This document shows positions 21,181-32,262 of a stretch of 64,000 bases of DNA, piece after piece. The notes below the pieces were generated by a model. That model did not search any database, was not told the DNA's origin, and was given only the letters and a program-made list of their open reading frames with translations. The stretch is from Gnetum montanum (taxonomy: Eukaryota > Streptophyta > Gnetopsida > Gnetales > Gnetaceae), in contig MNCI01001938.1 of NCBI GenBank assembly GCA_015680685.1, forward strand, positions 8,877-72,876, read 5' to 3'. Positions within the stretch are counted from its first letter, which is position 1. Each line of letters starts with the position of its first letter. Made by a program: the position numbers and the translations under genes.

Positions 21181-22690
21181 ATGGCAAGACATGGAGGGCA
21201 ACATCATATTACCTCCTGATCGATTGGTTCTTAGGATGCTACTCCAGACTCTTGCTAGACTAGGCATTCAAAACTGCAATGTGGAATACATAATGGAGGA
21301 TGATGGCTATCAAGACTATTGTCCAAATGAGGCAAAACATGCATGGAACCAGCAACAAGTGGAACACCATGAACACATAAAGGGGAAATAGTTCAGTAAC
21401 CCTTTGTTCTTGCAAGACCTGCATGATGATGAGAAACCTATTTTCCATGATTCCCGTTTGGCTAAACCTCCTCTAATGCATCAGATTATCTAGTTTATCA
21501 TTCAAAGTAAAAAATCAAGTGACCGGGAGCCCCAGGATTATGGGGGATTGCATAAAAAAGATCATGGAAAAGGGGAATATGTACATGAAGATTGAGGCCG
21601 TTACCAAAGTAGAGGAGGGAACTGACACCATGGAAGTGGAAATTCTCCTCCCTCTTCTCCATATTCTCATTCCACTTTGTCTTCACCAGGTTCTAACTAC
21701 AATCGCAACTATCATAGGAAGGATCGAGGTGGTAGCAATCGAAAAGACTGATAAGATCGCAAGGATCGATGTGGATGATGTGATGAAAAGCATGACCAAT
21801 CACACAAGACTCATCATCAAGAAAGAAGAGATAGTCAAAATTGTCACAGACATCATGGCCGTCAGTAGGACTATGACTTGAATGAACCATTGGTGGCTAC
21901 TTGAAGCATGCTTAACATATCCAAGGTAGTTCAAATACCCAGTAGGCACTTGAAAGACAGTCGAATCAGGTGCCTTGATATGAATAACATCTCCAAATTT
22001 GAAGGGGGATATAATTGTGATCCACCGACTTACTTGTAAGCATTTCATGATGCTTGCACCCTGCAGAATATAGACAATGATTGGCAGAAACTCAAACTAT
22101 TCCCCCGAACACTCATCAAGGAAGCAGAGAGCTGGTACTAATCTTTAGAGTCAAAATCAATTAGGTAATTGAGTATGATGTTGGAAATTTTGAATGATAA
22201 ATACCAAACCTACTCTAGAGTGTCTAATCTGAGATGATACATTCAAGCATGGAAACAAGGTGGTCATGAACCCTTGGATGTAGCCATGGGTAGATATTAC
22301 TCATTGTTACATTGATGCCTTGGTTATGGAGACTCTCAGTGGGAATAACTCTACCATATCATAGATGGGCTCTACTTTGAAATAAGAAAGACCCTTGGTG
22401 TTTATGCTCAAGGACGACTATCATAGTTAAGGACCCATCAACTGCAATGCTTAATTGAACAAGTAGCCAAAGAAGAGGGGGAACTAAGGAAAAAGGAAAG
22501 TGTAGAAGAATATAATTGGGACCCTTCCATATGGAAGAAGGAAGTCGAATTTTTTTAAGATGAGGAAGAATAACCACTAGATGCAGTGGTGAACTAGAAA
22601 CCCTTGCCTATACAAAAATTTTCTTCTAAAATTTTGGCCAAGGATGACAAGATGTGGGATTCTTTGGATGAAAAATTCCAAAGTATCCTG
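21181..22690 (+). pseudogene. B gag, decayed
   Basis: Readable parts are DRLVLRMLLQTLARLG near the start (about 21215), a charged Arg/Lys/Asp segment to 21890, and the Retrotrans_gag core at 22030-22560 with FPRTLIKEAESWY, LNDKYQTYSRVSNLR and DVAMGRYYSLLH. Many stops interrupt it. It continues beyond the anomalous inverted segment at 22692-22908. Confidence 0.7.
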
Positions 22691-22691
22691 N

Positions 22692-22908
22692 TATTAGGCT
22701 AGAAAAAAGGGTGTTTCCATGGTTTCAATTCTAGTCCACTTAGCTAAGAAGCCAATTGTAAGTTGATAGCCTTCATGGCATTACATTGTTGTGGCTGTGG
22801 TGGTATTTCTCCCTACATAGGTGGAGTAGGAGGTAGCTGAGTTAAGGGCTGATGAGTATGTATGGCAAGAGAAGGTGGTGTAGGATAGTGTAGATATGGG
22901 TTTTCCTC
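22692..22908 (-). repeat. Inverted 217-bp segment bracketed by N, likely assembly error
   Basis: This segment lies exactly between two ambiguous bases (22691 and 22909). It is the reverse complement of 23222-23438, identical as far as I can read over 217 bp. In the right arm the sequence reads on as B coding DNA; here it interrupts it. The clean ends at N positions point to a misplaced or inverted assembly fill rather than a biological event. Confidence 0.75.
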
Positions 22909-23221
22909 NATTCACTTAGAAAAAAGGTAAACACCTCGAAGATTTCCTTATCCACAAGGTAATCCCAAGCATTTCTACCAACAACAAGGATATTATCCAA
23001 GTAGAGCACCACTGTAACCTTAGGAGTATTACTAGAAATGGCAACATCCCTAATCATGGGGGATGCCACCATGAAGGCAGCAGTAGTCTTACCGATAGCT
23101 AGATCCTTATGGGTACTATGGTCAGTAACCAGTCTCCCCGTGGGACTCTTCTAGTCACACACCTTTTCAAAATCATTACTACCCCCTGGAATACTTCTGA
23201 ACTCAGTCTCCATCACCTAAT

Positions 23222-23438
23222 GAGGAAAACCCATATCTACACTATCCTACACCACCTTCTCTTGCCATACATACTCATCAGCCCTTAACTCAGCTACCTC
23301 CTACTCCACCTATGTAGGGAGAAATACCACCACAGCCACAACAATGTAATGCCATGAAGGCTATCAACTTACAATTGGCTTCTTAGCTAAGTGGACTAGA
23401 ATTGAAACCATGGAAACACCCTTTTTTCTAGCCTAATA
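23222..23438 (+). repeat. Right arm of the 217-bp inverted repeat
   Basis: This arm is probably authentic. It encodes a Pro/Gln-rich gag-protease linker (LPPTPPM, PPQPQQCNAMKAI, LASQLSGLELKPW) that leads in frame toward the protease at 23640. Confidence 0.7.
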
Positions 23439-23559
23439 TCCCAAACATACCCTCATGTTCACCTATGGTCAGTGCCTTTGAACCTCCAATCACCTCCACC
23501 ATTCAACCCTTTGAGTAACCTTCAAGCGAAACTCCTCTGAAAGTACAAACCATAATGCT

Positions 23560-23960
23560 AACACATGCTATAATGGACTAGATAAAGGTAGGTCATATTC
23601 CTTGGAAATCAACTAATCTAGGGAGTTCCATCATATACCTTCAAGTGGTAGGAAATGAGCCATGTAAAGCTCTTTTCGATTGAGGATCAGGTGTTAACTT
23701 GATTTCACATGATATGTACAAGACTTGGAACCTGCCCCCATTGAAGAAAAGAAACATTTGGCTTAAGCTAGCAGACCAATCCATTACTATTCCCTTAGGA
23801 TTGGTTGAAGATATTGTGGCCACCATTTGTGGGTGGTCCTATCCTATTGACTTCCTAGTCATCCATGTTGATAATTGCAAGTGAAATTTTCTGATCATAA
23901 TGGGAAGAGCCTGGCTTGGCACAATGGATGCATGATTAGGACTTTGAGATCTTTCCCTTA
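23560..23960 (+). pseudogene. B aspartic protease
   Basis: The frame reads VGNEPCKALFD, a TGA where Ser or Thr of the active site is expected, GSGVNLISHDMYKTW, later DFLVIHVDNCK and IIMGRAWLGTMDA. The order (D-x-G, then the hydrophobic flap, then GRAWL) is that of a retropepsin. The stop at the active site shows it is dead. Confidence 0.75.
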
Positions 23961-25300
23961 AAATTTTAAAAGAAAATCCTTTTGGGACGATTGAGAAGAA
24001 GCACATTCCATGCATCATGTACAGTGAATCTAGGTGCAACTTTGTGTAGCAACTTTGGTTCGCTAAGTGGGCATCCATTCAAACATGAAGTTAGTGTGCC
24101 AAAGAATCATAGATTCAATGATGCATGTACACAATAGCCACTACTCAAGAAGGTACCTAGTGGCTAACCACTAACTTTGATAGTAGCACTTTATGCATGG
24201 AATCCTCTGAGGACCTTGTATGTGCCTATATGGAAAGCATGGACGAATTGGAAAAGGTCTATCAACAACTTTTTACTATTGATGAAAATGATGATTGGGA
24301 AAAGCTACAAATCTCTGAAAGCTTTAGATAGGATCCCTTAGAACTAAAATCCTTACTAGCCAATCTGGAATATGCATTCTTGCAGAATGGCAAGCTGGTA
24401 ATTATTAATGCCACTCTTGCTCCTAAACAAAAGAAGAGACTACTAAAGATGGTGAAAAAATGGATGGCTAATTTTACATGGTCATATCATGAATTGATAG
24501 GAGTTGATCCTAGGGTATGTCAACATCAAATCTATATCAACCCCTCCATGAAGCCACAATGACAGCCACAAAGATGATTGAATCCCAAACTGAAGCAAGT
24601 TGTCAAGGATGAAATTGAACAATTGATGAAAGTCAGGTTCATCTATTCCATTATGGATAGTGAATTGGTTAGCCCACTCATTATAGTGCCAAGGAAGGAT
24701 GGAAAATGGAGCTTTTGTATAGATTTATGATTACTAAATATGGCAACCTTTAAGGCTCACTTCCCACTTCCATTTGTAGATCAAGTGTTGGATACCATTT
24801 GGGGCATTGTTACTATAACTTCTTGGATGGTTATAGTGGATATAACCAAATCTAGATCATGCCTGAAGACTAGGCCAAGATAACATTTACAAGTCCCTAG
24901 GGAACTTTTTCATACAAGAAGATGCCCTTTGGCCTATGTAATGTGCCTGCAACCTTCTAATGCCTAGTCCTTAGCATCTTTCAGTAATAGATTGGTAATG
25001 GAGTAGAGATTTTCATGGATGACTTCTCTACCTATGGAGCAACGTTTTAGTAAGCCTTGGACCACCTTGATCAAGTTTTAAAAATATCTATGGAAACTAA
25101 TTTATGGCTCAATCGGCAAATGAGCCACTTGATGGTCCAAGAGGTCATTGTTTTGGAACAACAAATTTTACAAGCAGGGATTGGTGTAGATCTTGAAAAA
25201 AATAGGATTATTCAAGGAATCACTAGTCAACCAAGCACTGTAAAAGATGTGTGTTCATTCCTTGGACACACTGGTTACTACTGACACTTCATCAAGAATT
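23961..25300 (+). pseudogene. B reverse transcriptase
   Basis: Pre-RT KRLLKMVKKWMANFTWSY is followed by IIVPRKDGKWSFCIDL, KMPFGLCNVPATF and the catalytic box EIFMDDFSTYG at about 25010, with both Asp present. The connection reads SFLGHTGYY at its end. Stops (for example after CIDL and in the thumb) and frameshifts interrupt it. The FMDDF form of the active site is characteristic of Athila elements. Confidence 0.8.
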
Positions 25301-25850
25301 TCTCTAAGATCTCCAAGCTATTTGTGGAGCTAACAATGAAAGACATTCTATTTATCTAGACTAGGGAATGTGAGTTTGCATTCTAAACACTAAAATAGAA
25401 ACTCGTAGAAATTCCAATTCTATGGGCACTTGACTAGTATAGACCTTTTAATATCTTGAAAAATGCATCTAATTATGCATTGGGAGTCATGCTTACATAA
25501 TTGGATGACTGGAGATGCCCATATTATATCACTGTGCAAGCCAAAGCATTATGGGTTCTCAGGTCAATTACACCATCACTAAAAAGGAATTAATGATGGT
25601 GGTGTTCACCTTGGAAAATTTCTAACACTATATGCTTAGATATAATGTGTTTATACATACTAATCATAGTGCCATCCAATTTCTTATAAACAAACCAACT
25701 TTAAGCCCCTATATCATATGATGGCTCATGATCATTCAGGAATTTGACCTTACTATGGTAGATAGGAAGGGAACTAAGAATTTGGTTGGTAATCACTTAT
25801 CTTAGTTATGATGGAATAACACAGAGGAGGAGGAGCCACTCTTCGATCAA
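25301..25850 (+). pseudogene. B RNase H
   Basis: The frames read FEFQ-like sequence after the RT thumb, a segment ending in YTNHSAIQFL-like sequence, and finally DRKGTKNLVGNHLS, the usual RNase H end box (KGxxNxVADHLS). No archaeal-type domain follows, unlike A and D. Confidence 0.65.
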
Positions 25851-27165
25851 TTTCTAGATGAACTCCTCTTCGGTGGAGCAATCAAAAAGGAAACACCCAC
25901 AGGATCAACTTGGTTTAGCAACATCCTCATCTATCTTTCAACAAAAGAGTTACCGAAGGAGTGGCATCATTAGAAGAAGCAACAGTTTCTTCACAAGGCC
26001 AAGCACTTCATGGAAATCAATGGACACCTTTATAAGGTGTCTGTAGATGGCTTGGTTTGATGGTGCATCCTTGATCTGGATAAACTACACATCCTTCAAG
26101 ATGCTCATGAGGACCCTTGTGGTGGCCACTATGCTAGATGACACATCGTCATTAAGATCCTGCTTGTAGGGTATTACTGGCCTACACTCTTTAGAGATGC
26201 TTAATGGTTTGCCCACTCCTGTGAATGATGTTAGAGAGATGGTGGGATGAGAGCATGAATGAAGGGACCTTCATAGTGGATCTAGCCACTAGAACCCTTC
26301 GATATTTGGGGCATCAATTTCATGGGTCCCATAACACCCATGTCCAATAGGAAGGCATATATCATTGTCCCAATAGACTATTGTACCAAGTGGGTAGAGG
26401 TGGCAGTTGTCATTGACTGTTCCTCAAACACAACTGCATGGTTTTTCCAACAGCAAATCATGAACAAGTTTGGTGTGCCACGTGCACTTATTTTAGACAA
26501 TGGCACTCATTTCATGGGTACTAATTTTTGTAAACTCATGTAGCACTTGGGGTCTGAACATAAATTTACAATAGCCTATCACCCCCAAGCCAATGGGCAA
26601 GCTAAAGTCACAAATAGGGAGATTACAAGGATCCTAACTAGGATCATTAGAAAATAAAGGAGGAATTGGAGCACAAAACTTAATGATGCCCTCTGGGCCT
26701 ATCGCTCCACATGGAAATTTCCTATAGGCTACTCTTCTTACAAGTTAGTGTATGGAAAACTACCAAAACTTTCAATTTAGGCAAAATGCTAAACCCTATC
26801 TATAGCCATTGACTTGGGTCTTGACTTATCACTAGCACAACAAGAACAACTCATCAACTTAAATGAGATAGATGAGATTTGACTAGTAGCCCTTTCATCA
26901 AATGAAATACATAAGGCATATATTAAAAACCATCATGATCTTAGGATTCGAAAGGTAACATTCCAACATGGAGATAAGGTCCTCTATTGGAACCCCACAC
27001 ATGCACCACAATGTACTAAGTTTCAAACATTGTGGGAGGGACCTAATATTGTTTCTGAAATCTTTCAATCTAGGGCCTTATTGATACACAAAGCTTAGGA
27101 TCCCACAAAAACATAGTTAGTTAATACGCACCAATTAAAACCCTTCCATGAGCTTCAATGAACTA
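25851..27165 (+). pseudogene. B integrase
   Basis: The zinc-binding part is at 26095-26225 (CGGHYAR, then GYYWPTLFRDA and HSCE.C). The core is at 26300-26545 (INFMGPITPMSNRKAYIIVP, CTKWVEV, LILDNGTHFMG) and continues to HPQANGQAKVTNREI, where the catalytic Glu of the usual QAE is Lys. The C-terminal part reads VLYWNPTHAPQCTKF. Stops are present. Confidence 0.8.
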
Positions 27166-28450
27166 GTGTCACTACCCTCTCATCGCATAGTCAACTTCAT
27201 TCCATTTTTTGGATCTCCTTCTCCCAACTTAGTCATGGGGAAGATCACCTTCCATGCTAACAAACATTACTAGCTCCTTAGTTGTTTTTGAAAGTTTTTG
27301 TTTACACCTTTTTATTTTACACCATCATTGTACATTTGACCATTTTACTTACTTTTTATTTATTTATTTATATATGTACATACTTACTTAGATTTCAGTT
27401 GTTTTCTATTATTTTCACTAATAAGCTATATTATTGTTATGGAATACAATGGTTTAGTTGTTGCTCTTTACAGTGGTTTGCATATTATGGTTTGCCTATT
27501 ATGTCTAGTTCCTACTGTAGCATTTGTTGTTCCAGGAAGCTAAGTTACACTTTCTTTTCATACAACTGGAAATGAGTCCACGTCATCCACCCATCCACAC
27601 ACTCTATGATTTTCCTTGTTTTGGAAACATGCAGTCCCTTTTCCATTAAAAACAATTTTAATTAATTTTTTTGTGACCTGTGTAGTTTTCGAACTTGAGG
27701 AAGATCCAATGGTTTGGACAAGGTGTGAATTCAAGAGGAATGCAACATTCTTCGTACTTTTCTATTCCCTTGTATGTGAGACTATCCTCATGGATTTCTT
27801 ACCACTCCATATCCTCTCATCATAGGAAGTTAGATAGTAAGCTATCTTTGCATGGTGTGGTCCTCATCATTCAAAGAAAAAAAAAGAGAAAGAAGAAGAT
27901 GAGGATTCATAGTAGACCCCTTGGATAGAATAAATGCAATAATGCATGGATCTTTGCATGGTGTGGTTCCCATTAAAAAAACATGGGAATTGAAAGCACA
28001 CCCCTTAGACCTACTCTCAAGGCCTACTCTGAAGGGCTACAAGCACTAGTTATGGGACTTACTCTATCCCCTCTAACTAAGGCCCTTTCTCACTTGTACC
28101 TCACTCATCTTGGGGATGGTGGTTGTTTTGTGAGAGCATTCTTGTGTCTCAAAGGGATGGACTAGCCTTCGAATGTTGATGTGAAGTCACTAAACATGGT
28201 TGGTTTTGGTCTGCATTAAGGATGGATCCTACCGAGTCACTTAATCACATGCTTTACAAGGGGTTTCATGTGACCACAATTCGGATTTCCATCTTGCACC
28301 CTCTTCTCTTCATTCATTGCTCTCCATTACTCACCTCACTACCAGTTGTATGTTTTGATCATCCATCTTGGTTTGCTGGCACTTGTAAATCCTTTAGTTG
28401 GTTCTCATGGATATGAATATTAACTTCCAGTGGCCATTAATTAACTATGG
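27166..28450 (+). repeat. B post-integrase tail, left arm of an inverted repeat
   Basis: AT-rich and non-coding. From about 27280 to 28345 it aligns, reversed and complemented, with 32262-31156, keeping the order of many short blocks (for example GTCATCCACCCAT at 27571 and its complement at 31925, and CACTAGTTATGGGA at 28043 and its complement at 31503). It is the same element region in two opposite copies. Confidence 0.75.
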
Positions 28451-28499
28451 GGCCCACAGACTCTTATGTTGACAATATACATGTGATGCTTAAACTCTA

Positions 28500-30850
28500 C
28501 CTCGTATAATAGATATGAGCTAGCCACTTATTTTTCTAACTTTGACCATGGCTGTCTAGTAGTTAGCATTGCTAGGTTTGCATATTGGAGATTAGCCAAC
28601 TCTATATATTCTATTATTTCCTTGATCTGCAACTCCTTTAAGTAGATTTTTGCTTTGTTGTAGGTGTTGATTCGATCAACAATGGTTTGCCACATTTTTC
28701 TTCCTTGTTGGAGTTCCTGAAGGGCTTCATTCAATTTTTCCTTCATCATTTGAATGTGTTTCTCATTAACTTCCTTTTGAAAGAGAACTTGGTCTTTGTA
28801 GTGATTCTTCTTTTTTTCAAATTTAAGGGCCTCATTCTTCCAGGTGGTGGTTTCGATGGTAGACTTCTAGAACAAGGTGCATACTTTTACCATTGATAAA
28901 TCTCAATTTTCTATGGCCAATTTTCTTAGTTTAGTATTTACTCTAGCAAGCTACTCTTGTTGTTGATGAATAAATTCTTGCATTTGGTTCTAAGCATTAA
29001 CATTTCATAGGTGATAATTCTGTGTGGTCAGAGTTTTATTCTCTTAGTGCATCTAGTTCAAGTCCTTTTGAATTAAATATGTTTTAGCTTCAACTATGAA
29101 CTATTTCAAGATGGCCATAACTAACTCCTCCTTAGCCTTTTGGAATTTTTCTTGAAGTTGTTTAAAAGCTTCATTTTTTGTTACTATTGGCTAAGGATTG
29201 TAGGACTTGCAAGTTGGGCACATAGTTTGGCAACCTCTATGGTCAAGCATTGATTTCATTCTTGAGTCATTTCAAGTTGCCCCTTTAGAATAAGGCATTT
29301 TCCCCTTGCATTTAGAAACTTTGGTTGGGTTGTAGTGATGTCCTTTGGAAGATCAAAGATGTCTAGAGTCAGTTGCCTGGTTTCCACTAGTTGTTCTAGC
29401 AACTTCTCATGATGGGCTACATTTAACTTTCTACTGACCATGCCTGTGGATGTCTGCATGTGTTTAAGTGTACATACATCTAGTATAGATGTTGTGAGTG
29501 CATTTAATTCTTTAACGACATGGTCAATAACCACTTCAGCTTTCCTACCTTTGGTACTGCATCACCAAGATAGTTGCGCCTTTGCCTTTCTCCAACTACA
29601 CTGAGAAAGTGGTGGCATTCCTAGAGATTTTTGGTAATAGATAGTGTTGCAATAATGACATCATCACCTCCCAAGAATTGGGATATCATTTTTCAGGTAG
29701 CTGCATTTTTTGGACAGAAAAAATTTGACCACACCTCTCCATCTAGCTAACTGTTCTAGCCATCTTATTAAAGTGACTCATCACTAGTTGATACACAATT
29801 GGATCTACCCCACTCATTCGTGCATGGTGCTCTTGTTTACTTAAGAGATATTCTTGGATTTTGTGTAGATGTTCAATGGTTGCATAAGCTTCCAGTGTTT
29901 TTTCTTGAGTGGGTGATTATGAAAACTGCTCCTTTTCTTGGGTCATTGCTAGTGTTTTATCTTTCATGATTTTTGACCATGAGGCCAAAGGAGCATGCCT
30001 AATGGTATCATTGGAGTGGAAAATGATGCCTACTATTTTGTAAAGTTTTCAAATGAGGCATGGAAAGTACATGGTCTTATTTCTATGTTCATTTTCCTTG
30101 AAGAACTTCTCGATCTATATGTAGATCAGTTATGGAAGGTTGATGAGAAATTTTCTACTTAGAGAAGTACATGCTTAGGTACAGAAGGTGATTCCCTTGC
30201 TTGGCCTCACTATCAAATTGAGGTGATAGGCTGTGATTTTGAAATAAATTCGCTTCACCAGTGTGAGTGCACCATACTCCTTAAGGCCAACCTTGTAGCA
30301 TCACTAGGCCCACTCCCTCTTAGCCTTAGGATTTCCTTTCATTAATAGTTCTGCTAGTTGTGTTCCAGTATTAGGAAACCCAAGTGCCTATGTAACAGCT
30401 TTTATCAAGTAGGACACTTGAATGTCCTTGATTTTGACAATAGACCTTAGCCTTTAGCTACTCTAGAAGAGATATGTCTTTTCCATGTACCATTCCCCAC
30501 TATATGTGATTATTGGCCACATGGGAGAAGATTGCGATTGAGTCTTGACATATTTTGGAGATTTTTCTAGAAATGGCCCAAAGTTGATCTCTTGAGGAAC
30601 TAATTGGTGAATTTCTTGAAACCTAATGATGTCTAGGTAGGCTTGAGCCAAATTGACCTCAAGCCTTGGTGGAGATCTTACCTCTAGTAAGTGTAGGGTC
30701 AAAAACGTGGTGATTTGGACAAACGATTGGGACGTTATTAGCTTTGGAAGGTTTTGGGATTTGAAAAATTGTAAAAATTCCCCTTATGTTATGAGAAAAT
30801 GACAAAAAATTCCTAAGTGATAGGTGGTATATATAGTGTGTATGCATTGC
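28500..30850 (-). pseudogene. Coiled-coil gene between inverted Athila tails, unknown
   Basis: Minus-strand frames form one broken gene. A TATA box (TATATATA, minus) lies at 30828-30835. The first readable blocks are PPRLEVNLAQAYLDII and QLVPQEINFGPFLEKSPKY (30680-30540), then DIQVSYLIKAV and GFPNTGTQLAELLMKGNPK (about 30425-30300) and LTLVKRIYFKITAYHLNLIV (about 30265). The C-terminal half is rich in Leu, Glu, Gln and Lys heptads (MVIDHVVKELNALTTSIL at 29534; MMKEKLNEALQELQQGRKM at 28749). Most stops are TAG. I do not recognise the family. For B' (minus) it sits in sense after pol, where Athila elements carry an env-position ORF; for B it would be antisense. Confidence 0.5.
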
Positions 30851-30940
30851 ATTGATGAGGCCTCGTTGACATAGCTATTTACCACTATTGACTTTGGTTA
30901 AACTTTAAAAATACAAGGAATTTTTAGATGAAATTGGGAT

Positions 30941-31370
30941 TAAATGAAAGCTTAAAAGACTAAGAATAGTATAAAAACATGAGATGAGTTATGGTAGCAT
31001 GGATGAATGATAGAGAAGGTGTAATGGAGTTCCAAATTGAGGTCATAAGAAGTCCCTTGTAGAATTTGTGTTTAAAATGACTTGAGAGGATCGATACTTA
31101 GTCCAACCAAAATCATCCACTTCTAATGACTTTGCATCAGCACTCTAAGACTAATTAAATGAAAGCTTAAAAGACTAAGAATAGTACAAAATAATGAGAT
31201 GAGTTATGGTAGCATGGATGAATGATAGAGAAGGTGTAATGGAGTTCCAAATTGAGGTCATAAGAAGTCCCTTGTAGAATTTGTGTTTAAAATGACTTGA
31301 GAGGATCGATACTTAGTCCAACCAAAATCATCCACTTCTAATGACTTTGCATCAGTACTCTAAGACTAAT
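30941..31370. repeat. 215-bp tandem duplication
   Basis: 30941-31155 and 31156-31370 are head-to-tail copies of 215 bp that differ at only a few positions. They form part of the B' tail and, unlike the rest of the region, have hardly diverged, so the duplication is recent. Confidence 0.92.
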
Positions 31371-32262
31371 CAACCCACTTGAGACACAAGAGTGCTTTCA
31401 CAAGACAACCACCATTCCACAAAGAGAAGAAAAGAGAAGTAGGAAGCAATAGATAGGACCTTATTTAGAGGGGACCTTCAGGCATATGTGCATGTCATTT
31501 GAATCCCATAACTAGTGCTTGTAGCTCATTTATTTGTCCAAGGGGTGTGCTTTGAATTTCCATTATTTTATTTTTTTCATTTATTATTATTATTTTTGAA
31601 ATGCGAACCATACCATGCAAGGGCTTATTTGTGTTGAAGGGGTTTGCTTTGAATTTCCATTGTGTTTTTCTAATGGGAACCACACCATAAAATGACTTAT
31701 TTAACTTCCTATTAGTGGTTGGTATGGAATGGTAAGAAGTTTATGAAAAACATCCAAGCACTCAAGTAAGTAGAAGAGTATAAAAAGTATTAACTCCCCT
31801 TGAAGTCACACCCTTTACAAACCTTTGAATCCTTTCTAATTCTAGAACTACCAAGGTCACTAATTGATTAAAGGTTTCTTTAATGGAAGGGACTTCAAAT
31901 TTCTAGAATAAGGAAAATCATAAAGTTCATTAAATGGGTGGATGACATTGAATCACTACCTATTCCATGAAAAATAAACCATGTCAAAGACATCAAACAT
32001 TAGAATTCAAAAATAGAAACTAGGCATCGACAATCACAACATTAAGCACAAACATCAATAGTAAACAACAATAGCGGCACTATCTCTAATGATAATAAGG
32101 TAGTTTTATTAGCAATATAAGAAAATATCACACTTGAATTAAAACAAAATAAAGTAAAATATATAAAATAGTGTAAAATAATCAAGAAAGGTTCAAAGGT
32201 ACTAACAATGATGAAAAATTAGAAAAATCAAAAATTTGTAAAATAAATAATTTGTAAAAATA
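31371..32262 (-). repeat. B' post-integrase tail, right arm of inverted repeat
   Basis: This is the minus-strand counterpart of 27280-28200. It is cut on the right by the LTR of element C at 32263, so the B' pol would continue, if present, beyond the C/D/E nest outside the window. Confidence 0.75.

Larger units (their letters stand above)
19992..28450 (+). mobile_element. Element B: Athila-like LTR retrotransposon
   Basis: The order is 5' LTR, PBS, leader, gag, protease, RT, RNase H, integrase and a ~1.2-kb tail. The RT reads FMDDFSTYG and integrase has NFMGPITP and CTKWVEV, both typical of the Athila lineage. The PBS is a C-to-T/G-to-A decayed form of TGGCGCCGTTGCCGGGGA, the site Athila elements use. 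No second RNase H is seen. No 3' LTR was found; after the tail comes a minus-strand gene and an inverted copy of the tail. Confidence 0.75.

Noticed and set aside
22692-23438. MITE or foldback transposon
   Set aside because: Ends coincide with N and the right arm is ordinary coding sequence of B.
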